Shown piece after piece: positions 45,222 through 55,120 of a stretch of 64,000 bases of DNA. The notes beneath the pieces are model-generated. The model ran no database searches and was not told the DNA's origin. It worked only from the letters and a program-made list of their open reading frames with translations. The DNA is from Bacillus albus (GTDB taxonomy: Bacteria; Bacillota; Bacilli; Bacillales; Bacillaceae_G), in NCBI RefSeq assembly GCF_001884185.1, contig NZ_MAOE01000082.1:1-64000 (forward strand). The letters are read 5' to 3'. The position numbers and the translations under genes are program-made. Numbering within the stretch: the stretch's first letter is position 1; each line of letters begins with the position of its first letter.

Positions 45222-47804
45222 GTGCTAACAATAAAGAAATTGCTTTGTGATAATAAAAATAATCCGATAGGTATAGATTCGAAAGTCGTTAAAATTAGTT
45301 GGCAACTCGAGTCGAGTAAGCAAAATGTAAAACAACTTGCGTATCAATTGCAGGTTGCGAAGGATAGAGAGTTTAAAACTATAGTATTCGATTCGCAGAA
45401 GGTAGAAACAGATCAAAGTTTATATATACCAATCAATTCGTTTTCATATAGTAAGGAAACACGCTATTTTTACCGAGTGAAGGCATGGGATAATCATGAA
45501 GAAGAGTCGTCTTGGTCAGAAGTAGCATTTTGGGAGACTGGTTTACAAGAGCAAGCTAATTGGAGTGGAAGCTGGATTGCTGCGAAAAAAGAGCGCACGC
45601 AAGTAATGTCTTTTCATAAAAGCTTTTCTATTAAAAAATTAGTTAAAAAAGCACGTTTATATATAACTAGTTTAGGATTATACGAGGCTTCTATAAATGG
45701 AGAGCGTATTGGAGATTGTTATTTTACCCCGGGATGGACAAGTTATGATAAGAGAGTGTTGTATCAAACGTATGATATAAAGCATGTATTAAAGATTGGT
45801 CAAAATGATATTTCCGCAATGGTAGGAAATGGATGGTACAAAGGGCCGATTACCATGCATCATGTACGTAATTATTACGGGAGAAGGAGAGCGATAATTG
45901 CTCAAGTACATATCACGTATAAAGATGGAACGAAAGAAAAAATTGTAACAGATGAAACATGGAAATTAACTCCAAGCCCTATTTTGTATTCGGAAATTTA
46001 TGAAGGAGAAGTTTATGACGCTAGGCTAGAAGAAAGTGAACAAGTGCTAGAAGATGTTGAAGTAATTGAGCATTCCAAACAAATAATTGTTGCACAGGAA
46101 AATGAAGCGATTCGTAAAATGAAAATTATAAAACCAATCGCTATTTCAAAACTACCAAATCATGAATGGCTTATTGATATGGGGCAAAATATGGTAGGTT
46201 GGGTTCGGTTTAAAGTCCGTCATGTTTATACTGGACAAAAGATAGAATTGCATCATGCTGAAATATTAAATAAAGACGGTAGTTTTTATAATGGAAATCT
46301 CCGCAAGGCAAAACAAAAAATAGTGTATATAGCAAAAGGGGAGGAAGAGGAAACGTTTGAACCTCATTTTACCTACCAAGGCTTTAGGTATGTGAAAATA
46401 AGTGGGGTAACCCAGCCACCTCACATAGGAGATTTTGAAGGGATTGTATTACATACAGATATGGAAAAAGCGACAGCATTTGAAACGTCTAATCCATTAA
46501 TCAATCAACTGCATCAAAATGTGGAATGGTCTCAAAGAGGGAACTTTTTTGATGTGCCAACAGATTGTCCGCAGCGAGATGATCGACTTGGATGGACCGG
46601 AGATGCACAAATGTTTATTGGGACAGCTACACAAATTATGAATGTCCAATTGTTCTTTAAAAAATGGCTTCAAGATTTATCACTAGACCAAAATGAAAAT
46701 GGAGCTGTACCTTTAGTTATACCAGATGCATTTGGGAAAAGGGAGGATTTTGATCTGGATACTTCTGGAGGTTGGGGTGATGCAGCTATTATTTGTCCAT
46801 GGGTTCACTATTTGCATTACGGAGATGTATCGATTTTAAAAGAACAATATGAAAGCATGAAAAAATATATAGATTACATACGTTCACAAGGTGAGAATGA
46901 GTATATATGGGATACAGGTTACCATTTAGGGGATTGGCTTGCATTAGATACAAAACCAGATGTATTTGAAGGCGGAACAGACAAACACTTTATTGCGACG
47001 GCTTTTTATGCATATTCTACAGCGCTTTTACGAAAGGTTGCTGAGATTTTAGGTGAAAATACAGATGCTAAGTTTTATGCAGAGCTACATGGAAATATTG
47101 TTCAAGCGTTTCAAAATGAATTCGTTACACCGAATGGTAGGTTAATTTCAAATACACAAACAGCCCACATATTGGTACTTCTTTTTGAACTAGTGAAAGA
47201 TAATGTGAAGGAGAAAGTATTTAATCGATTAATTGAGCTTTTAAAAGCAAATAAAAATCATTTAACGACTGGTTTTATAGGAACACCGTATTTAAATGTA
47301 ATATTAAGTAAGTTTCACCGTCATGACCTTGCTTGTAAGCTTCTCTTTCATGAAGATTATCCATCATGGTTATACCAAGTGAAACAAGGTGCCACAACGA
47401 TTTGGGAACATTGGGATGGCGTGAAAGAGGATGGGACACTTTGGAATGATAGTATGAATTCGTACAATCATTACGCATATGGTTCTATCGTTGAATGGAT
47501 ATACCGATATATTATTGGATTAGAAGTGGATGAAACAAAACCTGCATATAAACATTTTTATGTACAACCACATTTTGATTCGAATTTAGAATGGATTAAA
47601 GTAAAACGTGAGACAGGTTATGGAGGAATTAAGATTGATTGGCGTGTGGAAAAGGAACAAGCCTTTTTACATGTTTCCATACCACCTAATACGAGTGCTA
47701 CATTACGGATAAATGAAATGAATTGGAAAGCAGAGGATACTATTGAAAAGGAATTAGGATCAGGCGATTATAAATTTAGATTTTGTAAAAATATAATGAG
47801 GTAG
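45222..47804 (+). CDS. Alpha-L-rhamnosidase (glycoside hydrolase family 78)
   Basis: The 860-residue enzyme contains the classic GH78 motif DCPQRDDRLGWTGDAQMF (about residues 451-468), preceded by beta-sandwich Bac_rhamnosid_N domains and followed by a six-hairpin (alpha/alpha)6 barrel and a C-terminal beta-sandwich. GH78 removes terminal L-rhamnose from plant glycosides and polysaccharides. There is no signal peptide, so it acts in the cytosol on imported oligosaccharides. It is a single gene, with no rhamnose-transport or catabolic operon adjacent. The start is GTG 45222; the site GGTGAAGAAG is weak. Confidence 0.92.
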   Translation: MLTIKKLLCDNKNNPIGIDSKVVKISWQLESSKQNVKQLAYQLQVAKDREFKTIVFDSQKVETDQSLYIPINSFSYSKETRYFYRVKAWDNHEEESSWSEVAFWETGLQEQANWSGSWIAAKKERTQVMSFHKSFSIKKLVKKARLYITSLGLYEASINGERIGDCYFTPGWTSYDKRVLYQTYDIKHVLKIGQNDISAMVGNGWYKGPITMHHVRNYYGRRRAIIAQVHITYKDGTKEKIVTDETWKLTPSPILYSEIYEGEVYDARLEESEQVLEDVEVIEHSKQIIVAQENEAIRKMKIIKPIAISKLPNHEWLIDMGQNMVGWVRFKVRHVYTGQKIELHHAEILNKDGSFYNGNLRKAKQKIVYIAKGEEEETFEPHFTYQGFRYVKISGVTQPPHIGDFEGIVLHTDMEKATAFETSNPLINQLHQNVEWSQRGNFFDVPTDCPQRDDRLGWTGDAQMFIGTATQIMNVQLFFKKWLQDLSLDQNENGAVPLVIPDAFGKREDFDLDTSGGWGDAAIICPWVHYLHYGDVSILKEQYESMKKYIDYIRSQGENEYIWDTGYHLGDWLALDTKPDVFEGGTDKHFIATAFYAYSTALLRKVAEILGENTDAKFYAELHGNIVQAFQNEFVTPNGRLISNTQTAHILVLLFELVKDNVKEKVFNRLIELLKANKNHLTTGFIGTPYLNVILSKFHRHDLACKLLFHEDYPSWLYQVKQGATTIWEHWDGVKEDGTLWNDSMNSYNHYAYGSIVEWIYRYIIGLEVDETKPAYKHFYVQPHFDSNLEWIKVKRETGYGGIKIDWRVEKEQAFLHVSIPPNTSATLRINEMNWKAEDTIEKELGSGDYKFRFCKNIMR

Positions 47805-47910
47805 AATTCTGTTAATATAGAAAAATTTTTTATTCAGTATGAATATTAAATTCACTGTTTTTCATGTTATGATAAATTTTATATAAGATTGAAAGAAGGT
47901 TTTACTACAT

Positions 47911-48867
47911 ATGAAACATGCTGAAAATGTATACTTAAATTTATGCCGCCATGTAATGGAACATGGTACGAAGAAAGAAGATCGTACAGGGACAGGCACT
48001 GTGTCTGTATTTGGCTATCAAATGCGTTTTGATCTAAGTAAAGGTTTTCCTTTATTAACGACAAAGAGAGTGCCGTTTCGCCTTGTAGCAAGTGAGTTGC
48101 TTTGGTTTATGAAAGGTGATACAAATATTCGTTATTTATTGCAGCATAATAATAATATTTGGAATGAATGGGCATTTAAGAGCTGGGTAGAAAGTGACGA
48201 ATATACTGGTCCTGACATGACCGATTTCGGTCTTCGCTCACAACAAGATGAGGAATTTAAAGTACAGTACGATGAGCAAATGGAATTGTTTAAAAAGAAC
48301 GTTTTAGAAGATGATGATTTCTCAAATAAATATGGTTATTTAGGAGACGTATACGGTAAGCAGTGGCGTGCTTGGAAAACGACAGCTGGTGAGACACTCG
48401 ATCAATTAAAAGATGTAATTGAAATGATTAAAAAAACGCCAGACTCACGTCGTCTAATTGTTTCTGCTTGGAATCCTGAAGATGTACCAAGTATGGCATT
48501 ACCACCTTGTCATACGCTATTCCAGTTTTATGTAGCAGACGGTAAACTTTCTTGTCAGCTATATCAAAGAAGTGGTGACATATTCCTTGGAATTCCATTT
48601 AACATTGCAAGTTACTCGCTATTAACACATTTAATTGCACATGAATGCGGACTTGAAGTGGGAGAATTTGTTCATACAATTGGAGATGCACATATTTATA
48701 CGAATCATTTTGAGCAAGTAGAAAAGCAATTGGCACGTGAACCACGTCCGTTCCCGAAACTTACATTAAATCCAGATGTAAAATCTGTGTTTGATTTTGA
48801 AATGGAAGATTTAACGATTGAGGGATATGATCCACACCCAGCAATTAAAGCACCGGTTGCAGTGTAA
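47911..48867 (+). CDS. thyA: Thymidylate synthase (ThyA)
   Basis: The 318-residue product has the ThyA active site [11 protein letters not shown] (catalytic Cys in PCH), the N-terminal [16 protein letters not shown] loop that binds dUMP, and the [17 protein letters not shown] segment. It converts dUMP and methylene-tetrahydrofolate to dTMP and dihydrofolate. It is followed 19 bp later by dfrA, which recycles the dihydrofolate. Length is typical of the longer ThyA class found in Bacillus. Confidence 0.97.
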   Translation: MKHAENVYLNLCRHVMEHGTKKEDRTGTGTVSVFGYQMRFDLSKGFPLLTTKRVPFRLVASELLWFMKGDTNIRYLLQHNNNIWNEWAFKSWVESDEYTGPDMTDFGLRSQQDEEFKVQYDEQMELFKKNVLEDDDFSNKYGYLGDVYGKQWRAWKTTAGETLDQLKDVIEMIKKTPDSRRLIVSAWNPEDVPSMALPPCHTLFQFYVADGKLSCQLYQRSGDIFLGIPFNIASYSLLTHLIAHECGLEVGEFVHTIGDAHIYTNHFEQVEKQLAREPRPFPKLTLNPDVKSVFDFEMEDLTIEGYDPHPAIKAPVAV

Positions 48868-48886
48868 TTGTAGAGGAGATGAAAAG

Positions 48887-49375
48887 ATGATAGTTTCATT
48901 TATGGTCGCAATGGACGAGAATAGAGTAATTGGTAAAGATAATAATTTACCTTGGCGTTTACCAAGTGAATTACAGTATGTAAAGAAAATAACGATGGGT
49001 CATTCGCTTATTATGGGAAGAAAAAACTATGAAGCGATTGGTAGACCACTGCCTGGAAGACGTAATATCATTGTAACTCGTAATGAAGGATATCATGTTG
49101 AAGGCTGTGAAGTAGCACATTCTGTAGAAGAAGTGTTTGAGCTATGCAAAAATGAAGAAGAGATTTTTATTTTTGGCGGAGCGCAAATTTATGATCTCTT
49201 TTTACCTTACGTAGACAAGTTATATATAACAAAAATCCATCATGCATTTGAAGGAGATACATTCTTCCCAGAAATGGATATGACAAATTGGAAAGAAATT
49301 TTTGTTGAAAAAGGTTTAACGGATGAAAAAAATCCGTATACGTACTATTATCATGTATATGAAAAGCAACAATAA
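48887..49375 (+). CDS. dfrA: Dihydrofolate reductase
   Basis: The 162-residue enzyme has the conserved N-terminal MIVSFMVAMDENRVIGKDNNLPWRLPSEL (catalytic Asp-type acidic in helix, PWRL) and GRKNYEAIGRPLPGRRNIIVTR and EIFIFGGAQIYDLF segments. It reduces dihydrofolate with NADPH and is the target of trimethoprim. ATG 48887 follows TAGAGGAG, close to the thyA stop, so the two form one operon. Confidence 0.97.
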   Translation: MIVSFMVAMDENRVIGKDNNLPWRLPSELQYVKKITMGHSLIMGRKNYEAIGRPLPGRRNIIVTRNEGYHVEGCEVAHSVEEVFELCKNEEEIFIFGGAQIYDLFLPYVDKLYITKIHHAFEGDTFFPEMDMTNWKEIFVEKGLTDEKNPYTYYYHVYEKQQ

Positions 49376-49379
49376 TAAT

Positions 49380-49416
49380 AAGGATTGATGTGAATATTCG
49401 CATCAATCTTTTTATT
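49380..49416 (+). terminator. Terminator after dfrA
   Basis: GATTGATG (49383-49390) pairs with CATCAATC (49401-49408), followed by T-run. Confidence 0.8.
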
Positions 49417-49530
49417 TGTATCCATTAATATAGGTTTATAGATGAGATTCGATAGTGCTATAATGAATGGTAGCATGTAAAAATGCTAATATTTTCTAAA
49501 GTATTTGTGTAGAAAGAGGAGGAGAATCGA

Positions 49531-51516
49531 TTGAGAAAGATATGGGGGATTCTTTTTCTTTGCTTAACATTCATGTTAGTCGGATGTGGTAAAGAAGAAA
49601 AACCACAAGAAGCATTTGATACATATGCAAAAGCATGGAATAAACAAAAATTTGCAGAAATGTATGATCAATTATCAGAAAAGGCAAAAAAAGATATTTC
49701 AAAGAAAGAATTCACTGAGAAATATGAAAAAATTTATGCTGGCATTGAAGTGAAAGATTTAAAAGTAGAAACAGGGGAAGTAAAAGAAGATAAAAAAGAT
49801 GAAGGTCCTGTTCCTTTTAAAGTAAGCATGGATACAGTAGGTGGAAAAATCACTTTTGGCCATGAAGCAAAGATGGTGAAAGAAAAAGATGGAGATAAAG
49901 AATCTTGGAAAGTAGATTGGACTCCTGATTTTATCTTCCCAGGTATGACGAAAGATAGTAAAGTGCGTATGCAAACGACGCAACCGAAGCGCGGAGAAAT
50001 ATATGACCGTAACGGTAAATATCTTGCGGTAAATGGTAAAGCTTCTGAAATTGGATTGATTCCTGAAAAATTAGGGGATGCAGCTCCGCAAACGAAAGAA
50101 ACGGTAGCGAAGTTACTAAATATGTCTGTCGAAGAAATTGATCAAAAACTAGCAGCTAAATGGGTAAAACCAAATTACCTTGTACCAATTGGAATATTGC
50201 CTGAAGGAGCAACACAAAATACGTACATAGATTTACCCGGTGTTGCAACAAAGCCAGTAAATGTTCGCTCATATCCATTAGGAGAAGAAGCAGCACATCT
50301 TACTGGCTATATTGGAAAAGTGAATGCTGAAGATTTAAAAACGCTACAAAAGAAAGGCTATCAAGCAGATGATCCAGTAGGTAAAGCTGGTTTAGAGCAA
50401 GTACTGGAAGAAAAGCTACGCGGTAAAAAAGGTGGTCGTGTCTTCGTAGAAGATGCACAAGGAAAAGAAATTAAAAATTTAGCAAAAACAGATGCTGTTG
50501 ATGGAGAAAATGTAACTTTAACGATTGACAGTGCAGTTCAAAGCGAAATTTATAATGAAATGAAAAATGAGGTAGGATCAAGTGCAGCAATTAATCCAAA
50601 GACTGGAGAAACACTTGCACTTGTGAGCACACCAGCTTATAACCCAAATACCCTTACAAGAGGGGCGTCAAAAGCGCAACGTGATGCGGTAAATAATGAT
50701 CCGAAAAAACCGATGACGAATCGATTTACACAATTATCAGTTCCAGGATCTGTATTTAAGCCGATTACAGCTGCAATCGGTCTTGAAACGAAAACAATTG
50801 ATCCAAAAGAAGAGTTGAAAATTGAAGGATTGAAATGGACAAAAGATTCTTCTTGGGGTAATTATTATGTAACGCGTGTAAAAGATGCAAATCCGATTGA
50901 TTTTGATAAGGCGATGAAATACTCGGATAATATTTATTTCGCACAAGAAGCTTTGAAAATCGGAAAAGATAAGTTTATGAGTGAAGCGAAAAAATTTGGA
51001 TTCGATGAGAAATTACCAATTGAATATGGATTCCCAGCTTCTAAAATCGCAAATGATGGTATTAAAAATGATATTCAAATGGCAGACACAGGTTATGGAC
51101 AAGGACAAGTATTAATGACACCACTCCATCTAGCATTAACGTACGCACCAATTGTTAATGATGGAAACATACCTTCTCCATACATTATTAAAACAGATAA
51201 GCAGCCAAAAGTTTGGAAAGAGAATGTCATTTCAAAAGGCAATCAGGATATACTAAAAACTGCGATGACGAAAGTAATTAATGATCCAGATGGTACAGGG
51301 AAAATTGCTAAAATTGATGGTATGACGCTTGCTGGAAAAACAGGTACAGCAGAATTAAAAGTATCAAAAGAGGCCGAAGGAAAAGAACTAGGCTGGTTCG
51401 CTGCATTTGATTTAAATTCACCGGATATGGTCATTACAATGATGATTGAAGATGTAAAAGGTAGAGGCGGAAGTAATATCCCGGCTGAAAAAGTAAAACA
51501 TGTATTTCAAAAATAA
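49531..51516 (+). CDS. Penicillin-binding protein with MecA_N domain (lipoprotein, PbpC/PBP3 type)
   Basis: The 661-residue class B PBP begins with a lipoprotein signal ending in the lipobox LVGC, then an NTF2-like MecA_N domain (about 27-145). A PBP dimerisation/pedestal part follows, and then the transpeptidase domain with SVFK at residues 407-410, SDN (in MKYSDNIYF) and KTGT at 603-606. It cross-links peptidoglycan at the outer membrane face. Architecture matches B. subtilis PbpC and staphylococcal PBP2a, whose MecA_N class can have low beta-lactam affinity; that is not shown here. TTG 49531 follows AGAGGAGGAG. Confidence 0.93.
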   Translation: MRKIWGILFLCLTFMLVGCGKEEKPQEAFDTYAKAWNKQKFAEMYDQLSEKAKKDISKKEFTEKYEKIYAGIEVKDLKVETGEVKEDKKDEGPVPFKVSMDTVGGKITFGHEAKMVKEKDGDKESWKVDWTPDFIFPGMTKDSKVRMQTTQPKRGEIYDRNGKYLAVNGKASEIGLIPEKLGDAAPQTKETVAKLLNMSVEEIDQKLAAKWVKPNYLVPIGILPEGATQNTYIDLPGVATKPVNVRSYPLGEEAAHLTGYIGKVNAEDLKTLQKKGYQADDPVGKAGLEQVLEEKLRGKKGGRVFVEDAQGKEIKNLAKTDAVDGENVTLTIDSAVQSEIYNEMKNEVGSSAAINPKTGETLALVSTPAYNPNTLTRGASKAQRDAVNNDPKKPMTNRFTQLSVPGSVFKPITAAIGLETKTIDPKEELKIEGLKWTKDSSWGNYYVTRVKDANPIDFDKAMKYSDNIYFAQEALKIGKDKFMSEAKKFGFDEKLPIEYGFPASKIANDGIKNDIQMADTGYGQGQVLMTPLHLALTYAPIVNDGNIPSPYIIKTDKQPKVWKENVISKGNQDILKTAMTKVINDPDGTGKIAKIDGMTLAGKTGTAELKVSKEAEGKELGWFAAFDLNSPDMVITMMIEDVKGRGGSNIPAEKVKHVFQK

Positions 51517-51524
51517 TATGTAAT

Positions 51525-51562
51525 AAAAGACTAGCTCTATAATTTGTAGAGCTAGTCTTTTT
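51525..51562 (+). terminator. Terminator after the PBP gene
   Basis: AAAAGACTAGCTCTA (51525-51539) pairs with TAGAGCTAGTCTTTTT (51547-51562). Confidence 0.88.
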
Positions 51563-51650
51563 ATATGAAGAAATTCTTGATATTTGTATACTTAATTTTA
51601 AGGAAACAAAATAAATCATTAACTTACGAAAAAAAAGTAGCTATTTTTTA

Positions 51651-51696
51651 TTGACATCGAACGTAACTTTTTATATTATACTTACATAAGGTAAGT
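51651..51696 (+). promoter_or_regulatory. azoR promoter with ACTTAC-N5-GTAAGT palindromic operator
   Basis: TTGACA (51651-51656) and TATTAT (51674-51679) are spaced by 17 bp. Immediately downstream, ACTTAC (51680-51685) and GTAAGT (51691-51696) form a perfect dyad overlapping the expected start site. The shape resembles operators of quinone-sensing HxlR/MarR repressors (YodB, CatR type) that control azoreductases in Bacillus. The regulator identity is inference. Confidence 0.6.
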
Positions 51697-51758
51697 TATT
51701 TACTTTAAAATTATAAATCTCAAATTAAAGATAAAATGTAGAAAAGGGAGAGAATACA

Positions 51759-52394
51759 ATGACAAAAGTACTATTCATTACAGCAAATCCAAATTCAGCA
51801 GAAGGTTCATTCGGAATGGCAGTAGGGGAAGCTTTCATCGAAGCTTATAAAAATGAACATCCACAAGACGAAGTTGTAACAATTGATTTATTCAACACTA
51901 CAGTACCAGCAATCGATGCAGATGTATTCGCTGCTTGGGGTAAATTCGCAGCAGGTGAAGGATTTGAAGCTTTAACTGAAGCTCAACAACAAAAAGTTGC
52001 AGCAATGAACACAAACTTAGAAACATTTATGAATGCAGATCGTTATGTATTCGTAACTCCAATGTGGAACTTTAGCTACCCACCAGTAGTAAAAGCATAC
52101 TTAGACAACGTAGCAATCGCAGGTAAAACATTCAAATATACTGAAAATGGTCCAGTTGGCCTATTAGAAGGTAAAAAAGCACTTCACATTCAAGCAACAG
52201 GTGGCGTATATTCTGAAGGAGCATACGCAGCTGTAGACTTTGGTCGCAATCACTTAAAAACTGTATTAGGATTTGTCGGTGTAAATGATACTGAATATAT
52301 TGCAGTTGAAGGTATGAATGCAAACCCTGAAAAAGCACAAGAAATTAAAGAAGCAGCAATTGCTAATGCTCGTGAATTAGCAAAACGTTTCTAA
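51759..52394 (+). CDS. azoR: FMN-dependent NADH-azoreductase
   Basis: The 211-residue flavodoxin-like protein starts TKVLFITANPNSAEGSFGMAVG, has the FMN-binding MWNFSYPPVVKAYLDNVA and the conserved LEGKKALHIQATGGVYSEG segment, all typical of AzoR. It reduces azo dyes and, physiologically, quinones by two electrons with NADH, protecting against electrophile stress. It sits alone behind an operator-like palindrome, in keeping with quinone-inducible control. The start follows AAAGGGAGAG. Confidence 0.95.
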   Translation: MTKVLFITANPNSAEGSFGMAVGEAFIEAYKNEHPQDEVVTIDLFNTTVPAIDADVFAAWGKFAAGEGFEALTEAQQQKVAAMNTNLETFMNADRYVFVTPMWNFSYPPVVKAYLDNVAIAGKTFKYTENGPVGLLEGKKALHIQATGGVYSEGAYAAVDFGRNHLKTVLGFVGVNDTEYIAVEGMNANPEKAQEIKEAAIANARELAKRF

Positions 52395-52407
52395 TATATC
52401 ATACTTA

Positions 52408-52442
52408 AAAATGTCCAAACACTTGTTGTTTGGACATTTTTT
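52408..52442 (+). terminator. Terminator after azoR
   Basis: AAAATGTCCAAAC (52408-52420) pairs with GTTTGGACATTTTTT (52428-52442). Confidence 0.88.
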
Positions 52443-52505
52443 CTTCTTTTTCCTTCGTTTGTCTAGTATAATGAAGGTCGGAATGATAATAGGTGGGGGT
52501 TCTGT

Positions 52506-53225
52506 ATGATTCAAACGTTTTTTAAAATCTTTTATTTAATTTTAATCGTAATTGCGATTACACCGAGAATGTGGCGTCTTAAAAGACAAGTAAATACGAT
52601 GTCGCCACAAGAAAAAGATAATGCTGTGTACAAAACGACAAATTGGTTTGGTAAGAAAATGGTACGTGTAGCTGGGGGAACAGTAGAAGTTAAAGGACTT
52701 GAAAATGTTCCGAAAGACAAGCCGGTACTAGTTGTAAGTAATCACCAGAGTAATATGGATATCCCTGTTTTACTAGGTTATTTAAATAAACCAATTGGCT
52801 TCGTTTCAAAGGCAGAGATTAAAAAGTTCCCAGTTGTACCAACTTGGATGGAACTTATGAATTGTGTATTTATGGATCGTAGCGATCGTCGTCAATCACT
52901 TCAAGCGATTAAAGATGGAATTGAATTATTAAAGAATGGGCATTCTATCGTAATTTTCCCTGAAGGAACGAGAAGTAAGGGTGGCGAAGTTGGAGAGTTT
53001 AAAGCTGGGAGTTTTCACCTTGCTGTAAAATCTGGTGTAGCAATCTTACCTGTAACATTAGATGGGACATATAAAATGTTTGAAGCGAATGGAAACCGTA
53101 TGAAGTCAGCTCGTGCAACAGTAACAATTTCTAAGCCGATTACACCTGAAGAGTATGCGAATATGGATATTAAAGAGTTAACGAAGCATACACAGGATGT
53201 TATCGCATCACAATTACATAAGTAA
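52506..53225 (+). CDS. plsC: 1-acyl-sn-glycerol-3-phosphate acyltransferase (PlsC)
   Basis: The 239-residue protein has an N-terminal hydrophobic anchor and the acyltransferase motif NHQSNMD (HX4D, catalytic His and Asp). It continues with the FPEGTRSKGG motif and VALLPVT-like TLDGT segment. It adds the second fatty acid to lysophosphatidic acid on the inner membrane to make phosphatidic acid for phospholipid synthesis. It stands alone behind GGTGGGGG and ends in a bidirectional terminator. Confidence 0.93.
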   Translation: MIQTFFKIFYLILIVIAITPRMWRLKRQVNTMSPQEKDNAVYKTTNWFGKKMVRVAGGTVEVKGLENVPKDKPVLVVSNHQSNMDIPVLLGYLNKPIGFVSKAEIKKFPVVPTWMELMNCVFMDRSDRRQSLQAIKDGIELLKNGHSIVIFPEGTRSKGGEVGEFKAGSFHLAVKSGVAILPVTLDGTYKMFEANGNRMKSARATVTISKPITPEEYANMDIKELTKHTQDVIASQLHK

Positions 53226-53226
53226 C

Positions 53227-53264
53227 AAAAAAGGTTTCAGCTTATATAAGCTGAAACCTTTTTT
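53227..53264. terminator. Bidirectional terminator between plsC and the hemolysin III gene
   Basis: A perfect 19-bp inverted repeat (53227-53245 with 53246-53264) has A and T runs on both sides. Confidence 0.92.
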
Positions 53265-53265
53265 G

Positions 53266-53922
53266 TTATGCTGTAGGTAAGACGTAAAAGAGTACGCAGA
53301 AGAACATCATTGCACTACCACCTAATACGAAAAGATGCCAAATGGCGTGATTGAAAGGTAACTTTTCCCAAAGGAAGAATATAGCTCCTACAGAATATAA
53401 AATTCCACCTGCTAAAAGTAGTGAAAAACCATGTCCAGTTAGATTTTCATAAAGTGGTTTAATAGCAACGATTATGAGCCATCCCATTATGATATAACAT
53501 AGAGTTGATGCCTTAATAAATCGACGTACAAAGAAAATTTTGAAGATGATACCCCCGATTGCTAGTGTCCATATAATTGCCAGTAACGTCCAACCTAATG
53601 GTCCACGAAGCGTAATAAGTAAAAAAGGAGTATATGTGCCAGCGATTAATAAATAAATGGCTGAGTGATCTAGTATAGTAAATAATTTTTCTACTTTTGG
53701 ATGGTGAATGCTATGTAACAATGTCGAAAACAAGTACAGTAAGAACATACTTACACCATAAACAGTAAATGCAACTACAGCTGATGCGGTACCATGCTTA
53801 GAAGCATGAATAATCAATATGATTAAGGCAGGGATGCTTAAAATGGCACCGATACCATGTGTTATTGCATTTGCAATTTCTTCTTTTACAAATTGGGTCA
53901 TTCGTGTCATTTTTTCAGTCAT
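53266..53922 (-). CDS. Hemolysin III / PAQR-family membrane protein
   Basis: The 218-residue polytopic protein has seven predicted hydrophobic segments with the conserved EIANAITHGIGAIL start, the SLLHSIHHP region and H-x-x-x-H near the C-terminus (HAIWHLFVLGGSAMMFF), typical of the PAQR/HlyIII fold. B. cereus hemolysin III gave the family its name; in PAQR proteins three His bind zinc. Whether it lyses cells or is a lipid-modifying or signalling membrane protein is unclear. ATG 53922 behind AAAGGATT is used. Confidence 0.9.
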   Translation of the reverse strand: MTEKMTRMTQFVKEEIANAITHGIGAILSIPALIILIIHASKHGTASAVVAFTVYGVSMFLLYLFSTLLHSIHHPKVEKLFTILDHSAIYLLIAGTYTPFLLITLRGPLGWTLLAIIWTLAIGGIIFKIFFVRRFIKASTLCYIIMGWLIIVAIKPLYENLTGHGFSLLLAGGILYSVGAIFFLWEKLPFNHAIWHLFVLGGSAMMFFCVLFYVLPTA

Positions 53923-54135
53923 AATGCCAATCCTTTCTACTATTATAAAATAATATGTCGTTTCCCTTACCATATCATACACAAGGGCAATAGAAAATGA
54001 AATTTGTATAATTGATTATATTTTTGAATTTTTTTGACAAAAGCCAATGGATTTGTTGACGTTTTCAAACTTTTTTGACAAAATAAAATTATGTAATAGT
54101 AGGACAAGGAATCTACTAATAAAGGGGATGGAGAA

Positions 54136-54321
54136 ATGTTTTCAAATATTGGCTTTCCAGGATTAATTTTAATTTTAGTAGCTGTACTTATTTTATTTGG
54201 GCCTAAAAAATTGCCGGAAATCGGAAAGGCTTTAGGGGAAACGTTAAAAGAATTCAAAAAATCAACGAAAGAATTGACTGATGATGCATTTCAAGAGAAG
54301 GAAAAGAAAGAAAAAATGTAA
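54136..54321 (+). CDS. tatA: Sec-independent translocase TatA
   Basis: The 61-residue protein has the TatA layout: one N-terminal transmembrane helix ([18 protein letters not shown]), the conserved [14 protein letters not shown] hinge, an amphipathic helix and a charged tail. It forms the pore-lining or membrane-thinning oligomer of the Tat pathway that exports folded proteins. It is followed 42 bp later by tatC, giving a minimal TatAC system of the Bacillus type. Confidence 0.95.
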
Positions 54322-54363
54322 TGAATTTTCCTCGTAATGGATAAATAAAGTGTGGTGAACGAG

Positions 54364-55107
54364 ATGGAAGATCGGGAAATGAGCGTCGTAGAACATATAG
54401 TTGAGCTTCGCAAAAGAGTAATATATACAGTGCTATCCTTTGTACTATTTTTAATTATTGGGTTTACTTTTACGAAGGATATTTATTTTTGGCTTGTCAA
54501 AGATTTACCAATGAAATTAACTGTTCTCGGTCCAAGTGATGTATTGTGGATTTTTTTCTCGATTGCTACAGTATTTGCTATCGTTTGTACAATTCCTTTT
54601 GCTGCTATACAAATTTGGCTATTCGTAAAACCGGGTTTACATCCAAATGAACAAAAGATGACAGTCATGTATATACCGGTATTGTCTATATTATTTATTG
54701 CAGGTTTATGCTTTGGATATTTCGTTGTAATGCCGTTTTTATTTCATTTTTTAACTACGATAGGTAATGAAATGTTTAATACGATGTTTACGACAGAAAA
54801 GTATTTTCATTTTGTTCTTAATTTAACAGTTCCATTTGCTGTAATTTTTGAATTGCCAGTAGTAGTAATGTTTTTAACGAGTATTGGACTATTGACGGCA
54901 GAATTTCTAATAAAAATAAGAAGGTATGCTTACGTAGCATTGATTATCATTGCATCGTGTATATCACCGCCAGATTTTTTATCTCATAGTTTAGTGGCAG
55001 TACCGCTTATTTGTATTTATGAAATTAGTATTGCTTTATCAAAGATTGTTAGTAAGCGAAAAAAGAAAAGAGAAGATGAAAGCCAGTCGAAAAGTGCCGC
55101 GTTATAA
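54364..55107 (+). CDS. tatC: Twin-arginine translocase subunit TatC
   Basis: The 247-residue protein has six hydrophobic segments with the conserved EMSVVEHIVELRKRVIYTVL start and the ASCISPPDFLSHSLVAVPLICIYE region. It recognises twin-arginine signal peptides. ATG 54364 is chosen; two GTG codons at 54352-54355 lie in the site. The strong hairpin at its end terminates the tat operon. No obvious Tat substrate lies beside it. Confidence 0.94.
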   Translation: MEDREMSVVEHIVELRKRVIYTVLSFVLFLIIGFTFTKDIYFWLVKDLPMKLTVLGPSDVLWIFFSIATVFAIVCTIPFAAIQIWLFVKPGLHPNEQKMTVMYIPVLSILFIAGLCFGYFVVMPFLFHFLTTIGNEMFNTMFTTEKYFHFVLNLTVPFAVIFELPVVVMFLTSIGLLTAEFLIKIRRYAYVALIIIASCISPPDFLSHSLVAVPLICIYEISIALSKIVSKRKKKREDESQSKSAAL

Positions 55108-55120
55108 AGGCACTTTTTTT
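55090..55120 (+). terminator. Terminator overlapping the tatC stop
   Basis: AAAAGTGCC (55090-55098) pairs with GGCACTTTTTTT (55109-55120); the 5' arm lies in the last codons of tatC. Confidence 0.85.
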
